The notes under the pieces are model-generated. The model was given only the letters and a program-made list of their open reading frames with translations, did no database searches and was not told the DNA's origin. The translations under genes and the position numbers were made by a program. This document shows, in pieces, positions 17,454 through 27,334 of a DNA stretch of 64,000 bases (the stretch's first letter is position 1; every line of letters starts with the position of its first letter). The DNA is from an uncultured Planctomycetaceae bacterium (GTDB lineage Bacteria > Planctomycetota > Planctomycetia > Pirellulales > UBA1268), in the NCBI GenBank assembly GCA_903885565.1, contig CAISJI010000230.1, positions 69,177-133,176 on the forward strand, written 5' to 3'.

Positions 17454-18326
17454 ATGTCCCGAGCCATCATCCTCGCCCACCACGACCGCGATCTCCTGAT
17501 CGATCCGCACGTGGTCCACGCCCTGCGTTGCTACCGGCAGGTTGCCGATCGGCTGGTGGTCGTCTCCACGTCAGCGGAGGCCTTGCCAGCAGCCCTGGCC
17601 GGTTGTGTCGACACTTTTATCTCCCGCCCCAACGTGGGGTACGACTTCTGCAGCTGGCAGGCGGGGCTGGCCGCCCTGGGAGATCCCGCGGCATTCGCCG
17701 AGGTGATTCTCGTCAACGACAGCATGTATGGTCCGCTGACAGACCTCGCTCCGGTGCTGGCCGATCCGCGGGTGGCGGCGGCCGACCTGTGGGGAATGGT
17801 GCTCTCCGATCAGGCGACGCGCCGGCGCGGCAAACGCGTCTGTCCCCATCTGCAATCGTGGTTTCTCGCCGCCCGCCGGCCGCTGCTGAATTCAGAAGTA
17901 TGGCGCAGGTTTTGGGAGCGCGTGGAACCGCTGCCGAGCAAGGATGCGATCATCGATCGCTACGAGATCGGCCTGACAGAGCAGGTTGCAGCGGCGGGAT
18001 TTCAGATCGCCGGGCTCTACAACGCGGCGCAGGCCGGCCCACTGGAGCTGCGCGAAATCTGGCCCCACCTCTCCCTCGCCGAGCCGGCCCGCTCGTGGCG
18101 GCACTTCCGCAAGGCCCGCCGCACCCCGCACAATCCCAGTGAACTCGCCTGGCGGCGGCTGCTGGAGGCGGGGGTGCCCTATGTCAAGGTCGGCCTGTTT
18201 CGGGTGAACCACTACGGAGTCGATCTGGCCCGCGTGCTGGCCGATCTCAGACGCGATCGGGCCGCGGGGCTCGATTACGATCTGGCCCTGATCGAAAATC
18301 ATCTCGCCCGGCTGCGGGAGGGCTAA
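17454..18326 (+). CDS. Rhamnan synthesis protein F-like (RgpF)
   Basis: A 290-residue protein of the RgpF family (rhamnan synthesis F). Signature blocks are RPNVGYDFCSWQAGL, VILVNDSMYGPL and LQSWFLAARRPLL, followed by the conserved PSELAWRRLLEAGVPYVKVGLFR region. RgpF is required for rhamnose-containing polysaccharide assembly in streptococci and its homologues are found in many O-antigen clusters, where they probably act as glycosyltransferases or modifiers. It is divergent from rfbC, so together with the dTDP-rhamnose genes it supports a rhamnose-containing surface glycan. A dispersed repeat begins three bases after its stop. Confidence 0.88.
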   Translation: MSRAIILAHHDRDLLIDPHVVHALRCYRQVADRLVVVSTSAEALPAALAGCVDTFISRPNVGYDFCSWQAGLAALGDPAAFAEVILVNDSMYGPLTDLAPVLADPRVAAADLWGMVLSDQATRRRGKRVCPHLQSWFLAARRPLLNSEVWRRFWERVEPLPSKDAIIDRYEIGLTEQVAAAGFQIAGLYNAAQAGPLELREIWPHLSLAEPARSWRHFRKARRTPHNPSELAWRRLLEAGVPYVKVGLFRVNHYGVDLARVLADLRRDRAAGLDYDLALIENHLARLREG

Positions 18327-18328
18327 AC

Positions 18329-18449
18329 TGTCCGTGGAAAAAGTCATCCATGACTTTTTCCACTCGGTCGACCGCGGGAAACGCCGCGGGTTTCCTGGGT
18401 CGACCACCGCCGCATCCAGCGGCGGACCACTTTATCCACAGCCTGCTAA
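18329..18449. repeat. Dispersed 121-bp repeat with DnaA box, copy 1
   Basis: A non-coding element beginning CTGTCCGTGGAAAAAGTC and ending CACTTTATCCACAGCCTGC. It contains a perfect 13-bp inverted repeat (GTGGAAAAAGTCA, 4-base loop), nested palindromic GGTCGACC and GGGAAAC/GTTTCC arms, and a perfect DnaA box TTATCCACA at 18433-18441. Its ends are themselves imperfect inverted repeats. A second copy lies at 47827-47961. It may also terminate the rgpF transcript. Confidence 0.8.
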
Positions 18450-18590
18450 AACGCCGGTGCACGACCGTTGCGCCAGCCCTCGGGCGGGAAAATGCCCTGC
18501 TTGGAATCGCCTCCGGTTCCTGCCATAGTAGCCGTCACCCGTCAGGCCCAACCGCTCCCCAAAAACCCTCCCGCCAGCCAGAGGCACACC

Positions 18591-19778
<1,188 letters not shown>

Positions 19779-19829
19779 CATCCGCCCCCTTTGGCTTCCC
19801 CCACTCCCCGCCTGCGAACCCCCACTCCC

Positions 19830-20711
19830 ATGAGCATCCTCGTCAACCGTGACACCCGCGTCATCTGCCAGGGCATTACCGGCAAGGTGGGTGAATTCCA
19901 CACCCGTGGCTGCCTCGATTACGGCACGCGAATGGTCGGCGGCGTCACCCCGGGCAAGGGGGGCGAAAAAATCGCCGACCTGCCTGTCTTCGACACCGTG
20001 GCCGAAGCGGTCGCCTCCACCGGCGCCAACGCCACCATGATTTTCGTGCCACCCGCCTTTGCCGCCGACGCGATTCTGGAAGCGGTCGATGCCGGCATCC
20101 CGCTGGTGATCGCGATCACCGAGGGGATTCCCGTTATCGACATGGCCCGCGTGATGCCGGTGGTGCATGCCTCCAAGAGCCGGCTGATCGGCCCCAACTG
20201 CCCCGGAGTGATCACGCCCGGGCAGTGCAAGATCGGCATCATGCCCGGCTACATCCACACCCCCGGCCATGTCGGCGTGATGAGCCGCTCCGGCACGCTC
20301 ACCTACGAGGCGGTCTGGCAACTGACGCAGCTCGGCCATGGCCAGAGCACCTGCGTGGGCTTGGGGGGCGATCCGCTGGTCGGCTCCAGTTTCATCGACA
20401 TCCTGGCGCTCTTTGAAGCCGATCCCGACACCCACTCGATCCTGATGATGGGGGAGATCGGCGGCAGCGCCGAGGAGGAGGCGGCGGAGTATGTGAAGCA
20501 TCATGTGAGCAAGCCGGTGGCGGCGTTCATTGCCGGGCAGACAGCTCCCCCCGGCAAGCGCATGGGGCATGCCGGCGCCATCATCTCCGGCGGCAAGGGA
20601 ACGGCCGAAGCCAAGCTGGCTGCCCTGCGGGATGCCGGTATCGAGATTGCAGCCAGCCCAGCTGATATGGGCACAGCCATGGCCAGGGCGATCGCCGCCC
20701 GCAAAAAATGA
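19830..20711 (+). CDS. sucD: Succinyl-CoA synthetase alpha subunit
   Basis: A 293-residue CoA-binding subunit of succinyl-CoA synthetase. It has the N-terminus [19 protein letters not shown], the CoA-site region [38 protein letters not shown] and the phosphohistidine motif [12 protein letters not shown] with His247. The length is normal. ATG at 19830 fits the family N-terminus, with no strong ribosome site. Its stop overlaps the lutA start by four bases, so lactate oxidation and a TCA step are co-transcribed here. Confidence 0.97.
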   Translation: MSILVNRDTRVICQGITGKVGEFHTRGCLDYGTRMVGGVTPGKGGEKIADLPVFDTVAEAVASTGANATMIFVPPAFAADAILEAVDAGIPLVIAITEGIPVIDMARVMPVVHASKSRLIGPNCPGVITPGQCKIGIMPGYIHTPGHVGVMSRSGTLTYEAVWQLTQLGHGQSTCVGLGGDPLVGSSFIDILALFEADPDTHSILMMGEIGGSAEEEAAEYVKHHVSKPVAAFIAGQTAPPGKRMGHAGAIISGGKGTAEAKLAALRDAGIEIAASPADMGTAMARAIAARKK

Positions 20712-21430
20712 ATATTGATCTCTTCATCCCCTGCTTCGTCGATCAGATGTCCCCGCAGGTGGGGATGGCGGTGGCGGCGGTGCTGGAGCGGCTGGGGCAC
20801 ACAGTGCAGTTTCGCTCCGGGCAAACCTGCTGCGGCCAGCCGAGCTTCAATGCCGGCTACTGGGACGAGGCCCGCGCGGTGGCCCTGCGGGCGATCGAGG
20901 TCTTTGCCGGGGCGGAGGCGGTGGTCGGCCCGAGCGGCTCCTGCGTGGCGATGATGCGCGTGTTCTATCCGCAGCTGCTCAAAGACACGCCCCACGAAAC
21001 CGCCGCGCTCGATCTGGCGGGCCGAACCTGGGAGTTTGGTGAATTTCTGGTCGACAAGCTCGGCGTCACCGATGTCGGTGCCCACTTCCCCCACCGCGTC
21101 ACCTACCACGACGGCTGCCATGGCCTGCGCGAGCTGCGGATCAAGGATGCTCCCCGGCGGCTGCTCGGGGCGGTGCGGGGGCTCGAACTGGTCGAATGCG
21201 ACGAGACCGAGAGCTGCTGTGGCTTCGGCGGCCTGTTCAGCGTGAAGTTTCCGATGATCTCCACCGCCATGGCGGAGGTGAAGGGAGGCTCGCTCGATCG
21301 CACAGGCTGCGATTACATCGTGTCGAGCGATCCGAGCTGCCAACTGCAACTCGATGGCTGGCTCTCCCGCAACGGCCGCAAGGGGCGCACGATCCATCTG
21401 GCAGAGGTGCTCAACACGGTTGCTGATTGA
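20708..21430 (+). CDS. lutA: Lactate utilization protein A (CCG-domain)
   Basis: A 240-residue protein with two cysteine-rich CCG domains: [17 protein letters not shown] near residue 37 and [11 protein letters not shown] through [13 protein letters not shown] near 137-178. In LutABC these bind an iron-sulfur cluster and the complex oxidises L-lactate to pyruvate in the cytoplasm. It begins inside the sucD stop (ATGA, four-base overlap), so it belongs to a sucC-sucD-lutA operon. Its partners lutB and lutC lie 2.8 kb further on, beyond two leftward genes, which is unusual because the three are normally adjacent. Confidence 0.93.
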   Translation: MNIDLFIPCFVDQMSPQVGMAVAAVLERLGHTVQFRSGQTCCGQPSFNAGYWDEARAVALRAIEVFAGAEAVVGPSGSCVAMMRVFYPQLLKDTPHETAALDLAGRTWEFGEFLVDKLGVTDVGAHFPHRVTYHDGCHGLRELRIKDAPRRLLGAVRGLELVECDETESCCGFGGLFSVKFPMISTAMAEVKGGSLDRTGCDYIVSSDPSCQLQLDGWLSRNGRKGRTIHLAEVLNTVAD

Positions 21431-21433
21431 GCA

Positions 21434-22318
21434 TCAGTTCTCAGGCTTCGGCGCACCGGGTGATGCTGTGGTGGCTGGCTCTGCCGGCTTTGGATCGTCG
21501 GGGCGGAGGAGCACCTTCACTGCAGTCCACGGCCCGAGCCGGTAGCGCTCCATCAGCCCCAGATCGCGCTGCTCGTTGGCATTGAGATCGTTGCTGGAAA
21601 GGATCGGCGTAAACGCGCCGTCGCCGTCGCTATCGGCAAAGGGCTCCTCGACTGAAAAATCACCGTTGCCGTCGAGATCGCAAAACGGCTCGCTCCACTG
21701 CGGCCGCCGCACGCCTCCCGGCGGCGGATAGGGAGCTTTCAGTTTTTCCGGATCGGGAGCGGTGCCCGGCTCCCCCTCCAACAGCACCGCCCGCTCCTGC
21801 TCAGTGGCCGCTGCACAGCGGGCGAATGTGCGCAGCATCTTGGCACCCATGTCGAAACGTAGCTGGGAGGCATCCATTCGCAAAGCCGGCGGCAGCGGCG
21901 TCATGGAGAAGGCGATCTGCACAGCCCCGGCCAGCACCATTCCCCCGATCGCTCCCACCAGCAGCCCACCGCCGGTTTCAAACAGCGGTGGGAAAGGAAT
22001 TGCCTCTTCCGGCACTTTGGCCCCGATCGCTAACCGGATCGCCAGCCCCACCGCCAGAAAAACAATTGCGTAGCCACCGATCAGGGTGAATTCCGCCGGC
22101 ACCTCTGCCAGCACGAGGACTTCCGCCACGGCATCGCCGAAAGCGAGCGCCGCGACGAGCGCGGCGAGCGCCTGCATTCCCCACAGCGTCGCCAGAAAGA
22201 GACCGTTGCGGGCCCCCGCCAGCGCCATGGCCCCCACAATGCCGATCACCAGCAGATCGCCAAACCGCTGCAGCAATGGCGCTATCTCCGCCAGGCATAG
22301 GCTTCCTGCAAAAAACAT
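21434..22318 (-). CDS. CvpA-like membrane protein with Ca-binding-like tail
   Basis: A 294-residue protein with four hydrophobic segments in the first 150 residues arranged like CvpA, a family linked to envelope homeostasis and colicin V production: GARNGLFLATLW, FTLIGGYAIVFLAVGLAIRL and GGLLVGAIGGMVLAG. The C-terminal 150 residues are hydrophilic and include two acidic loops, DLDGNGDFSVEE and DSDGDGAFTP, resembling EF-hand-like calcium loops. ATG 22318, just inside a GTG, follows a GGGGGG stretch. It lies 37 bases downstream of the GspE-like gene on the same strand and is probably co-transcribed. Assignment to CvpA is by topology and is moderate. Confidence 0.7.
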   Translation of the reverse strand: MFFAGSLCLAEIAPLLQRFGDLLVIGIVGAMALAGARNGLFLATLWGMQALAALVAALAFGDAVAEVLVLAEVPAEFTLIGGYAIVFLAVGLAIRLAIGAKVPEEAIPFPPLFETGGGLLVGAIGGMVLAGAVQIAFSMTPLPPALRMDASQLRFDMGAKMLRTFARCAAATEQERAVLLEGEPGTAPDPEKLKAPYPPPGGVRRPQWSEPFCDLDGNGDFSVEEPFADSDGDGAFTPILSSNDLNANEQRDLGLMERYRLGPWTAVKVLLRPDDPKPAEPATTASPGAPKPEN

Positions 22319-22355
22319 CACTCGCCCCCCTGCGCCGTGGCCAAGAAAAACGCTA

Positions 22356-23993
22356 TCACGACTTCACCACGCGCACGATTTCATTCACGCTCGTCACCCC
22401 GGCGAGCACCTTGGCCAGCCCTGCCTCCTGCAACGTGCGCATACCAGCTTTCCGCGCCTGCGCCCTGATCGCCTGCACCGACGGGCGGCCCACCAACAGC
22501 TCCCGAATGGGGGCGTCGAGCACGAGAAGTTCATGGATTCCGGTGCGTCCCCGGTAGCCGGTGCCGTGGCAGGCAGGGCAGCCCTTCTCCCGATAGATCA
22601 CCACATCCTTGTCGGGCGGCACTCCCATTTTCTGCCGCAGCTCCTCCGAGGGCTTGATCGGTTCCTTGCACTTCGGGCAGAGCACGCGCACCAGCCGCTG
22701 CGCCAGCACGGCTGATACGGCCGACTGGATCAGCGTGGCGTCGACACCGATATCGAGCAGCCGTGTCACGGTGGTGGGGGCGTCGTTGGCATGGAGGGTT
22801 GTGAACACGAAATGCCCAGTCAGCGCCGCCTGCATGGCGATCTCAGCCGTCTCCTTGTCGCGGATCTCGCCGACCAGGATCACATCGGGGTCTTGCCGCA
22901 GCACCGAGCGCAGGATCTTGGCAAACGTGAGATCGGCAGTGTTATTGACGGCCGTTTGGGAGATGCCATCGAGCCGGTATTCGATCGGGTCTTCGATCGT
23001 GATGATGTTGCGGGTGAGCACGTCGATCTCGCCGAGGGCCACATAGACGGTGGTCGTTTTCCCCGAGCCGGTCGGGCCGCATACCACCAGCATGCCGTGC
23101 GGTTGGTGGACGATTGCCCGCAGCGTCTTGAGCATCGAATCGCGCATGCCGAGGGCTCCGAGCCCCGCCTTGACCATGCCGCCGTCGGCGTCGAGGAGGC
23201 GCAGGGCCATCTTCTCGCCAAAATTGGTCGGTCCGGAGGCGGCCCGCACGTCGAATTTGCGCTCCTGCATCAGCACGGCAAACGTGCCATCCTGTGGCCG
23301 CCGCCGTTCGGCGATGTCCATGTCGCTGAGCACCTTCACAGCCGAGACCACCGCCCGCCCCTCGGCGCCAGCAATCTGCGACACATTCTGCAGCATGCCG
23401 TCGATCCTGCAGCGCACCACCAGTTCGTCCCCCGCCTTTGGCTCGAGGTGGATGTCGGTCGCCCGCAGCTGCACCGCCTTGGTGAAGATCTCCTGCACCG
23501 TTTTCACCGCCTGGGAAATCTCGCGGTCGAGCCCGTCATTGCCCCGGCCATCCACCGGCGTGCCATCCTTGCGCAGCAGCACAATCCCGGCCGCCGCGGG
23601 AGTGGCGACAGAAGCCTGGGGGGAGAAGATCTCGGCAAACTGCCGCTCGAGGCCCAGCTGCGCTGCCGCAATGCGGGCCACCCGCAGGGCAAACTGCTTG
23701 TGGAGAATCTTGCAGGCGGTCGGCACCTTGGTGTCGCGGTAGGCGACATAGCCCAACAGCGCCGCCGGCATCACCAAGAGCAGCAGCGGCAGGGTGGCGA
23801 ATCCATATTGATACGTGGCCAAAAACTGGGCCGTGCCCAGGAGCACACACAGCAGGCTCCAGGGGAGGGAGCGGCCGAATGTTTCGCGGGCATCGCGTTC
23901 CACCCACAGGCATGCCGCCGCCCATGCGGTCGCCATGGCCACCCACAGGCCGCCCACCCACATCAGCCGCTCGGCGGCAGCCACCGAAATCAT
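22356..23993 (-). CDS. GspE/PilB-type secretion ATPase with N-terminal membrane helices
   Basis: A 545-residue type II secretion/type IV pilus ATPase. The N2 domain has ATDIHLEPKAGDELVVRCRIDG. The motor domain has the Walker A GPTGSGKTT (306-314), the Asp box TIEDPIEYRLDGI, the Walker B-like DPDVILVGEIRDKETAE and the His box TTLHANDAPTTVTRL. A zinc-binding CPKCKEP ... CPACHGTGYRGRTG follows. Residues 1-85 form about three membrane helices instead of the usual cytoplasmic N1 domain, which is odd for GspE/PilB and suggests a membrane-tethered variant. No other secretion genes are here. ATG 23993 or a GTG 12 bases earlier may start it. Confidence 0.88.
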   Translation of the reverse strand: MISVAAAERLMWVGGLWVAMATAWAAACLWVERDARETFGRSLPWSLLCVLLGTAQFLATYQYGFATLPLLLLVMPAALLGYVAYRDTKVPTACKILHKQFALRVARIAAAQLGLERQFAEIFSPQASVATPAAAGIVLLRKDGTPVDGRGNDGLDREISQAVKTVQEIFTKAVQLRATDIHLEPKAGDELVVRCRIDGMLQNVSQIAGAEGRAVVSAVKVLSDMDIAERRRPQDGTFAVLMQERKFDVRAASGPTNFGEKMALRLLDADGGMVKAGLGALGMRDSMLKTLRAIVHQPHGMLVVCGPTGSGKTTTVYVALGEIDVLTRNIITIEDPIEYRLDGISQTAVNNTADLTFAKILRSVLRQDPDVILVGEIRDKETAEIAMQAALTGHFVFTTLHANDAPTTVTRLLDIGVDATLIQSAVSAVLAQRLVRVLCPKCKEPIKPSEELRQKMGVPPDKDVVIYREKGCPACHGTGYRGRTGIHELLVLDAPIRELLVGRPSVQAIRAQARKAGMRTLQEAGLAKVLAGVTSVNEIVRVVKS

Positions 23994-24219
23994 TGAGTCA
24001 CCCACGCCCGGTGCATCGCCCCATGCCCGCGTCTCGCTTCCCGGAGCAAAAGCCTGCCGGTGGCAGCCGGGACGATGAACCCCTCTTTCTACCCTGCCGA
24101 CAGCCGAAAATCCACGCACTCAATCCCCCCCGCAGGCCTATCGGCCCACTGCCTGAGCCGGTACACCGGCTATCATCTAATGATGGTTGCGCTCTTTTCC
24201 TCCTTCCCGACGTATTCCC

Positions 24220-25677
24220 ATGGCTACCGACACCACGACCGACGGCCCGGCTGCGGCCCACGCCGCAGCGGCTGAGCAATCCCCGCGGGGGGCCAAGAAG
24301 CGCTTTCTCCACGATGCCGCCGAGAGCGTGCGCGACGTCGATCACCGGGCGTTTGTGCGCAAGGCGCTGGGGGGCTACTACGTCACCCGCGATGCCCAGA
24401 AGGCCCGCTATGGCAACTGGGAGACCGCCCGGGATGCCGCCAGTCTGGCCAAGTGGTCGGCAGTGAATCGGCTGGATGAACTGCTGCCGCGCTTTGCCGA
24501 CAATTTCACTGCCAACGGCGGGCAGGTGCATTGGGCCCGCGATGCCGAGGAGGCACGCGAGATTATTTTGGGGCTGGTGCGGGCCGCCAAGGCGAAGGCG
24601 ATCATCAAGAGCAAGTGCATGACGAGCGAGGAAGTCCACCTCAACGCGGCGCTTGAGCAGGAGGGCTATGGGGTGGTGGAGAGCGATCTGGGTGAATTCA
24701 TCCAGCAGCTGCGTGGCGAGCCTCCCTATCACTTTGTCTTCCCCTGCATGCATGTCCGCCGCGGGGAGATCAGCGATCTCTTTTCCAAGCATCTGGGCAC
24801 CGCCGCCACCGACAGCCCCGAGGAGCTGACGATGATCGCCCGGCGGCATATGCGGCAACTCTATGTCGATGCCGACGTGGGGATCACCGGGGCCAATTTC
24901 CTTGTCGCCGAGACGGGGCAGATCTCGATCACGGAGAACGAGGGGAATGCCCGGCTCACCGCCGCCCTGCCGCGCGTGCATATTGCGCTGGCGGGCATCG
25001 AGAAGGTGGTGGAACATCTCGACGATCTGGCGGTGCTCCTGCCGATCCTCGCCACCGCCGGCACCGGCCAACCGATGACCTGTTACAACACGCTCTATTC
25101 CGGGCCGGCCAGGCCGGGGGAGTGCGACGGGCCGGAGGAGATGCATCTGGTGCTCCTCGATAATTCCCGCACGGCAATTCTGGCCGATCCCGAACAGCGC
25201 GACAGCCTCCATTGCATCCGCTGCGGCGCCTGCCTGAATGTCTGCCCGATTTTCAAAAATGTGGGGGGCTTCACGTACGGCACGACCTATCAGGGGCCGA
25301 TCGGCTCGGTGATCACGCCCCACCTGCGGGGACTGGCCGATTGGAACCACCTCTCCGGCGCCAGTTCGCTCTGCGGGGCCTGCACCGACGCCTGTCCGGT
25401 GCGAATCGACATCCATCACCACCTCCTTCATAACCGGCGCAACGCCGCGCGCACCGCTCCCAACCGCTGGGAAAAGCTCGGCCACAAGCTCTTTGTGGCG
25501 GTCGCCACCCGTCCCTGGCTCTTCGCCACCGGCGGCGCCCTCTTTCGCCACTCGCTCAAGCTGCTGAAGTGGCTCAGGCCCCCGCTTCTTTCCGACTGGC
25601 TGGCGACCCGCGATCTCCCTGCCGCCCCCGCCGCCAGTTTTCGCGCGCAGTGGGCCAGCCGCCAGGGAGGCCGCTGA
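24220..25677 (+). CDS. lutB: Lactate utilization iron-sulfur protein B
   Basis: A 485-residue LutB. The N-terminal LUD-type fold carries AKAKAIIKSKCMTSEEVHLN, GITGANFLVAETGQI and the ENEGN motif. Two 4Fe-4S motifs follow: CIRCGACLNVCP at 332-343 and a three-Cys CGACTDACPV at 385-393. With LutA and LutC it oxidises L-lactate in the cytoplasm. Its stop overlaps the lutC ATG by one base (TGATG). ATG 24220 follows a weakly purine-containing region and is chosen because it gives the family N-terminal length; an ATG 33 bases upstream is less likely. Confidence 0.94.
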   Translation: MATDTTTDGPAAAHAAAAEQSPRGAKKRFLHDAAESVRDVDHRAFVRKALGGYYVTRDAQKARYGNWETARDAASLAKWSAVNRLDELLPRFADNFTANGGQVHWARDAEEAREIILGLVRAAKAKAIIKSKCMTSEEVHLNAALEQEGYGVVESDLGEFIQQLRGEPPYHFVFPCMHVRRGEISDLFSKHLGTAATDSPEELTMIARRHMRQLYVDADVGITGANFLVAETGQISITENEGNARLTAALPRVHIALAGIEKVVEHLDDLAVLLPILATAGTGQPMTCYNTLYSGPARPGECDGPEEMHLVLLDNSRTAILADPEQRDSLHCIRCGACLNVCPIFKNVGGFTYGTTYQGPIGSVITPHLRGLADWNHLSGASSLCGACTDACPVRIDIHHHLLHNRRNAARTAPNRWEKLGHKLFVAVATRPWLFATGGALFRHSLKLLKWLRPPLLSDWLATRDLPAAPAASFRAQWASRQGGR

Positions 25678-26459
25678 TGAGTGCACCTGCCAATCTTTCC
25701 CCCCGCTCCAGCCGCCCCGGCCCCTCCGCCCGCGACACGATTCTTGCTCGCGTGCGCGAGGCGCTGCGGATTCCAGCGCCGCCGCCCCATCTCAAATCGC
25801 TTGCGGCAGAAGAGGCGGCCGTGCCTGCCGCTGGCCAAGGGCATTCCGGGCTTTCGATTCTGCCGCTGGAAGTGGCCCGGCCATGGCTGCCCGATGGGGG
25901 CGACACGCCCGAGGAGCGCCGGGCGATTCTGGTTACCAATCTGGAAAAGCTCCGGGCGATCGTGCATCAGGTGCCTGATCTGACAGCAGCGACGGAGCTG
26001 GTGTTTACACTCGCGCGGGAGCGGGATTGGCAACGGGTCGCCTACCATGGCCACGAAAAAGTCGATCCGCTGCTGGCGGGCATTCCGTGCGCGACGCACC
26101 GGGTTGATGCACCGGGGGTTCATCCCGCCAGTGCCAAAAGCGCTTTAGAGGCCTGCGATGCCGGGATCAGTGCCTGCGAGGCACTGGTGGCCCAAACCGG
26201 CTCGATTCTTGTTTCGAGCGCCACCTGCGGCGGCCGCGGGCTCTCGATCGTGCCGCATGTGCATCTGGTGGTGGCGACGCCCGACCAGATTGTCTCCACG
26301 CTCGGCGATGCTCTGCATGAGGCCCAGCAGCGGCATGCGGGGCGGATGCCGAGCATGCTCTCCTTTATCACCGGCCCCAGCCGCACCGGCGACATCGAAC
26401 GCATCCTGGTGCTCGGCGCCCACGGGCCGAAGGAATTGATTGTGATTCTCGTCGGCTGA
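25677..26459 (+). CDS. lutC: Lactate utilization protein C (LUD domain)
   Basis: A 260-residue LUD-domain protein, the third subunit of the L-lactate oxidation complex. The N-terminus (ARDTILARVREAL) and C-terminal part with ACEALVAQTGSILVSSA, RGLSIVPHVHLVVATPDQIV and TGPSRTGDIERILVLGAHGPKEL match the family. It starts in the last base of the lutB stop, so translation is coupled. The length is normal. Downstream, 46 bases later, a different gene set begins. Confidence 0.93.
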   Translation: MSAPANLSPRSSRPGPSARDTILARVREALRIPAPPPHLKSLAAEEAAVPAAGQGHSGLSILPLEVARPWLPDGGDTPEERRAILVTNLEKLRAIVHQVPDLTAATELVFTLARERDWQRVAYHGHEKVDPLLAGIPCATHRVDAPGVHPASAKSALEACDAGISACEALVAQTGSILVSSATCGGRGLSIVPHVHLVVATPDQIVSTLGDALHEAQQRHAGRMPSMLSFITGPSRTGDIERILVLGAHGPKELIVILVG

Positions 26460-26505
26460 GGATTGAAAACGTGCCAGAGTTGCCTGCTCCAAGTAAACTG
26501 AGGTC

Positions 26506-27033
26506 ATGACAGGCAGACAATTCTACGACTGGCAGACGGCAGGCGGGGCCGACGACGTCATGCGGATGGTCGACGCACTCGAACGCGCCGAATTGCACTG
26601 GTGTGCCATCGGCGGCATTGCGGTCAACCACTGGGCCGCCGAGCCGATGGTGACCAGAGATGTCGATTTTGTGGTCGCTGTTGACGAGATCGACCGGGCT
26701 GTGGCAGTGCTCGAAGCTGTCGGCTTCACGGCCGAGCGCCACGCTTGGTCGGTGAATTTTCTCGGCCGCTCGCAGGTCAGCCTGCAGTTGAGCACAGAGG
26801 ATTTCTACCGCGACTTCGCCTCCCGGGCCGTCCCCGCAGATGTGCATGGGATTCTCCTCCGGGTGGCGGCGCTGGAAGACACGCTCGCCGGCAAGATCAA
26901 GGCTTGGCGAACCCCCGAGCGGCGGCCGAGCAAGGCAATCAAGGATTTGGGTGATATCGCCCGGCTCATCGAGGCCCATCCAGCCCTCGTCGCTTCACTC
27001 CCTCCGGATGTCACCCAGGCGCTGCGCCGCTGA
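26506..27033 (+). CDS. Nucleotidyltransferase-fold protein (AbiEii-like), first of pair
   Basis: A 175-residue protein with a minimal nucleotidyltransferase fold: IGGIAVNHWAAEP followed by TRDVDFVVAV, the Gly-Gly and DxD pair that binds metal and NTP. ALEDTLAGKIKAWRTPERRPSKAIKDLGDIARL follows, as in AbiEii/DUF6036 proteins. Family members include toxin-type nucleotidyltransferases and uncharacterised relatives. There is no strong ribosome site before ATG 26506. It is 26 bases upstream of a 91-residue gene and then a second similar nucleotidyltransferase. A toxin-antitoxin or defence role is an inference from this organisation. Confidence 0.75.
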   Translation: MTGRQFYDWQTAGGADDVMRMVDALERAELHWCAIGGIAVNHWAAEPMVTRDVDFVVAVDEIDRAVAVLEAVGFTAERHAWSVNFLGRSQVSLQLSTEDFYRDFASRAVPADVHGILLRVAALEDTLAGKIKAWRTPERRPSKAIKDLGDIARLIEAHPALVASLPPDVTQALRR

Positions 27034-27058
27034 GAAGAAATGGCGTAGACTTTTCACT

Positions 27059-27334
27059 ATGAACGCCGACACGCCACCAGCACATCCAACCCTTGACACC
27101 TCGACGGAAGCCGACGAGGTGCAACTGGCGTGCTTCCGCCGGATGTCGCCGCTGGAGCGCCTTCAGGCGGGCTGCCGGATGTCACAGCGGGGGCGGCGGT
27201 TGGCGGTGGAGGCGATCCGCCGGCTGCATCCAGGCGCCGACGCCGACGAGATCCGCCTGCGGTCGATCGCACAGGCCTACGGCACTCGCCTGGCAGAGGA
27301 TGTCAGGGCTTGGCTGCGGATGCGCCGCGGATGA
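27059..27334 (+). CDS. Small 91-residue protein paired with a nucleotidyltransferase gene
   Basis: A 91-residue, mostly helical, Arg-rich protein beginning MNADTPPAHPTLDTS. The middle holds RRMSPLERLQAGCRMSQRGRRL and the end EDVRAWLRMRRG. I do not recognise a named family. Its stop overlaps the next gene's ATG by four bases (ATGA), which couples translation and fits an antitoxin-like or chaperone-like partner of the nucleotidyltransferase. ATG 27059 has no strong ribosome site. Confidence 0.65.
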   Translation: MNADTPPAHPTLDTSTEADEVQLACFRRMSPLERLQAGCRMSQRGRRLAVEAIRRLHPGADADEIRLRSIAQAYGTRLAEDVRAWLRMRRG

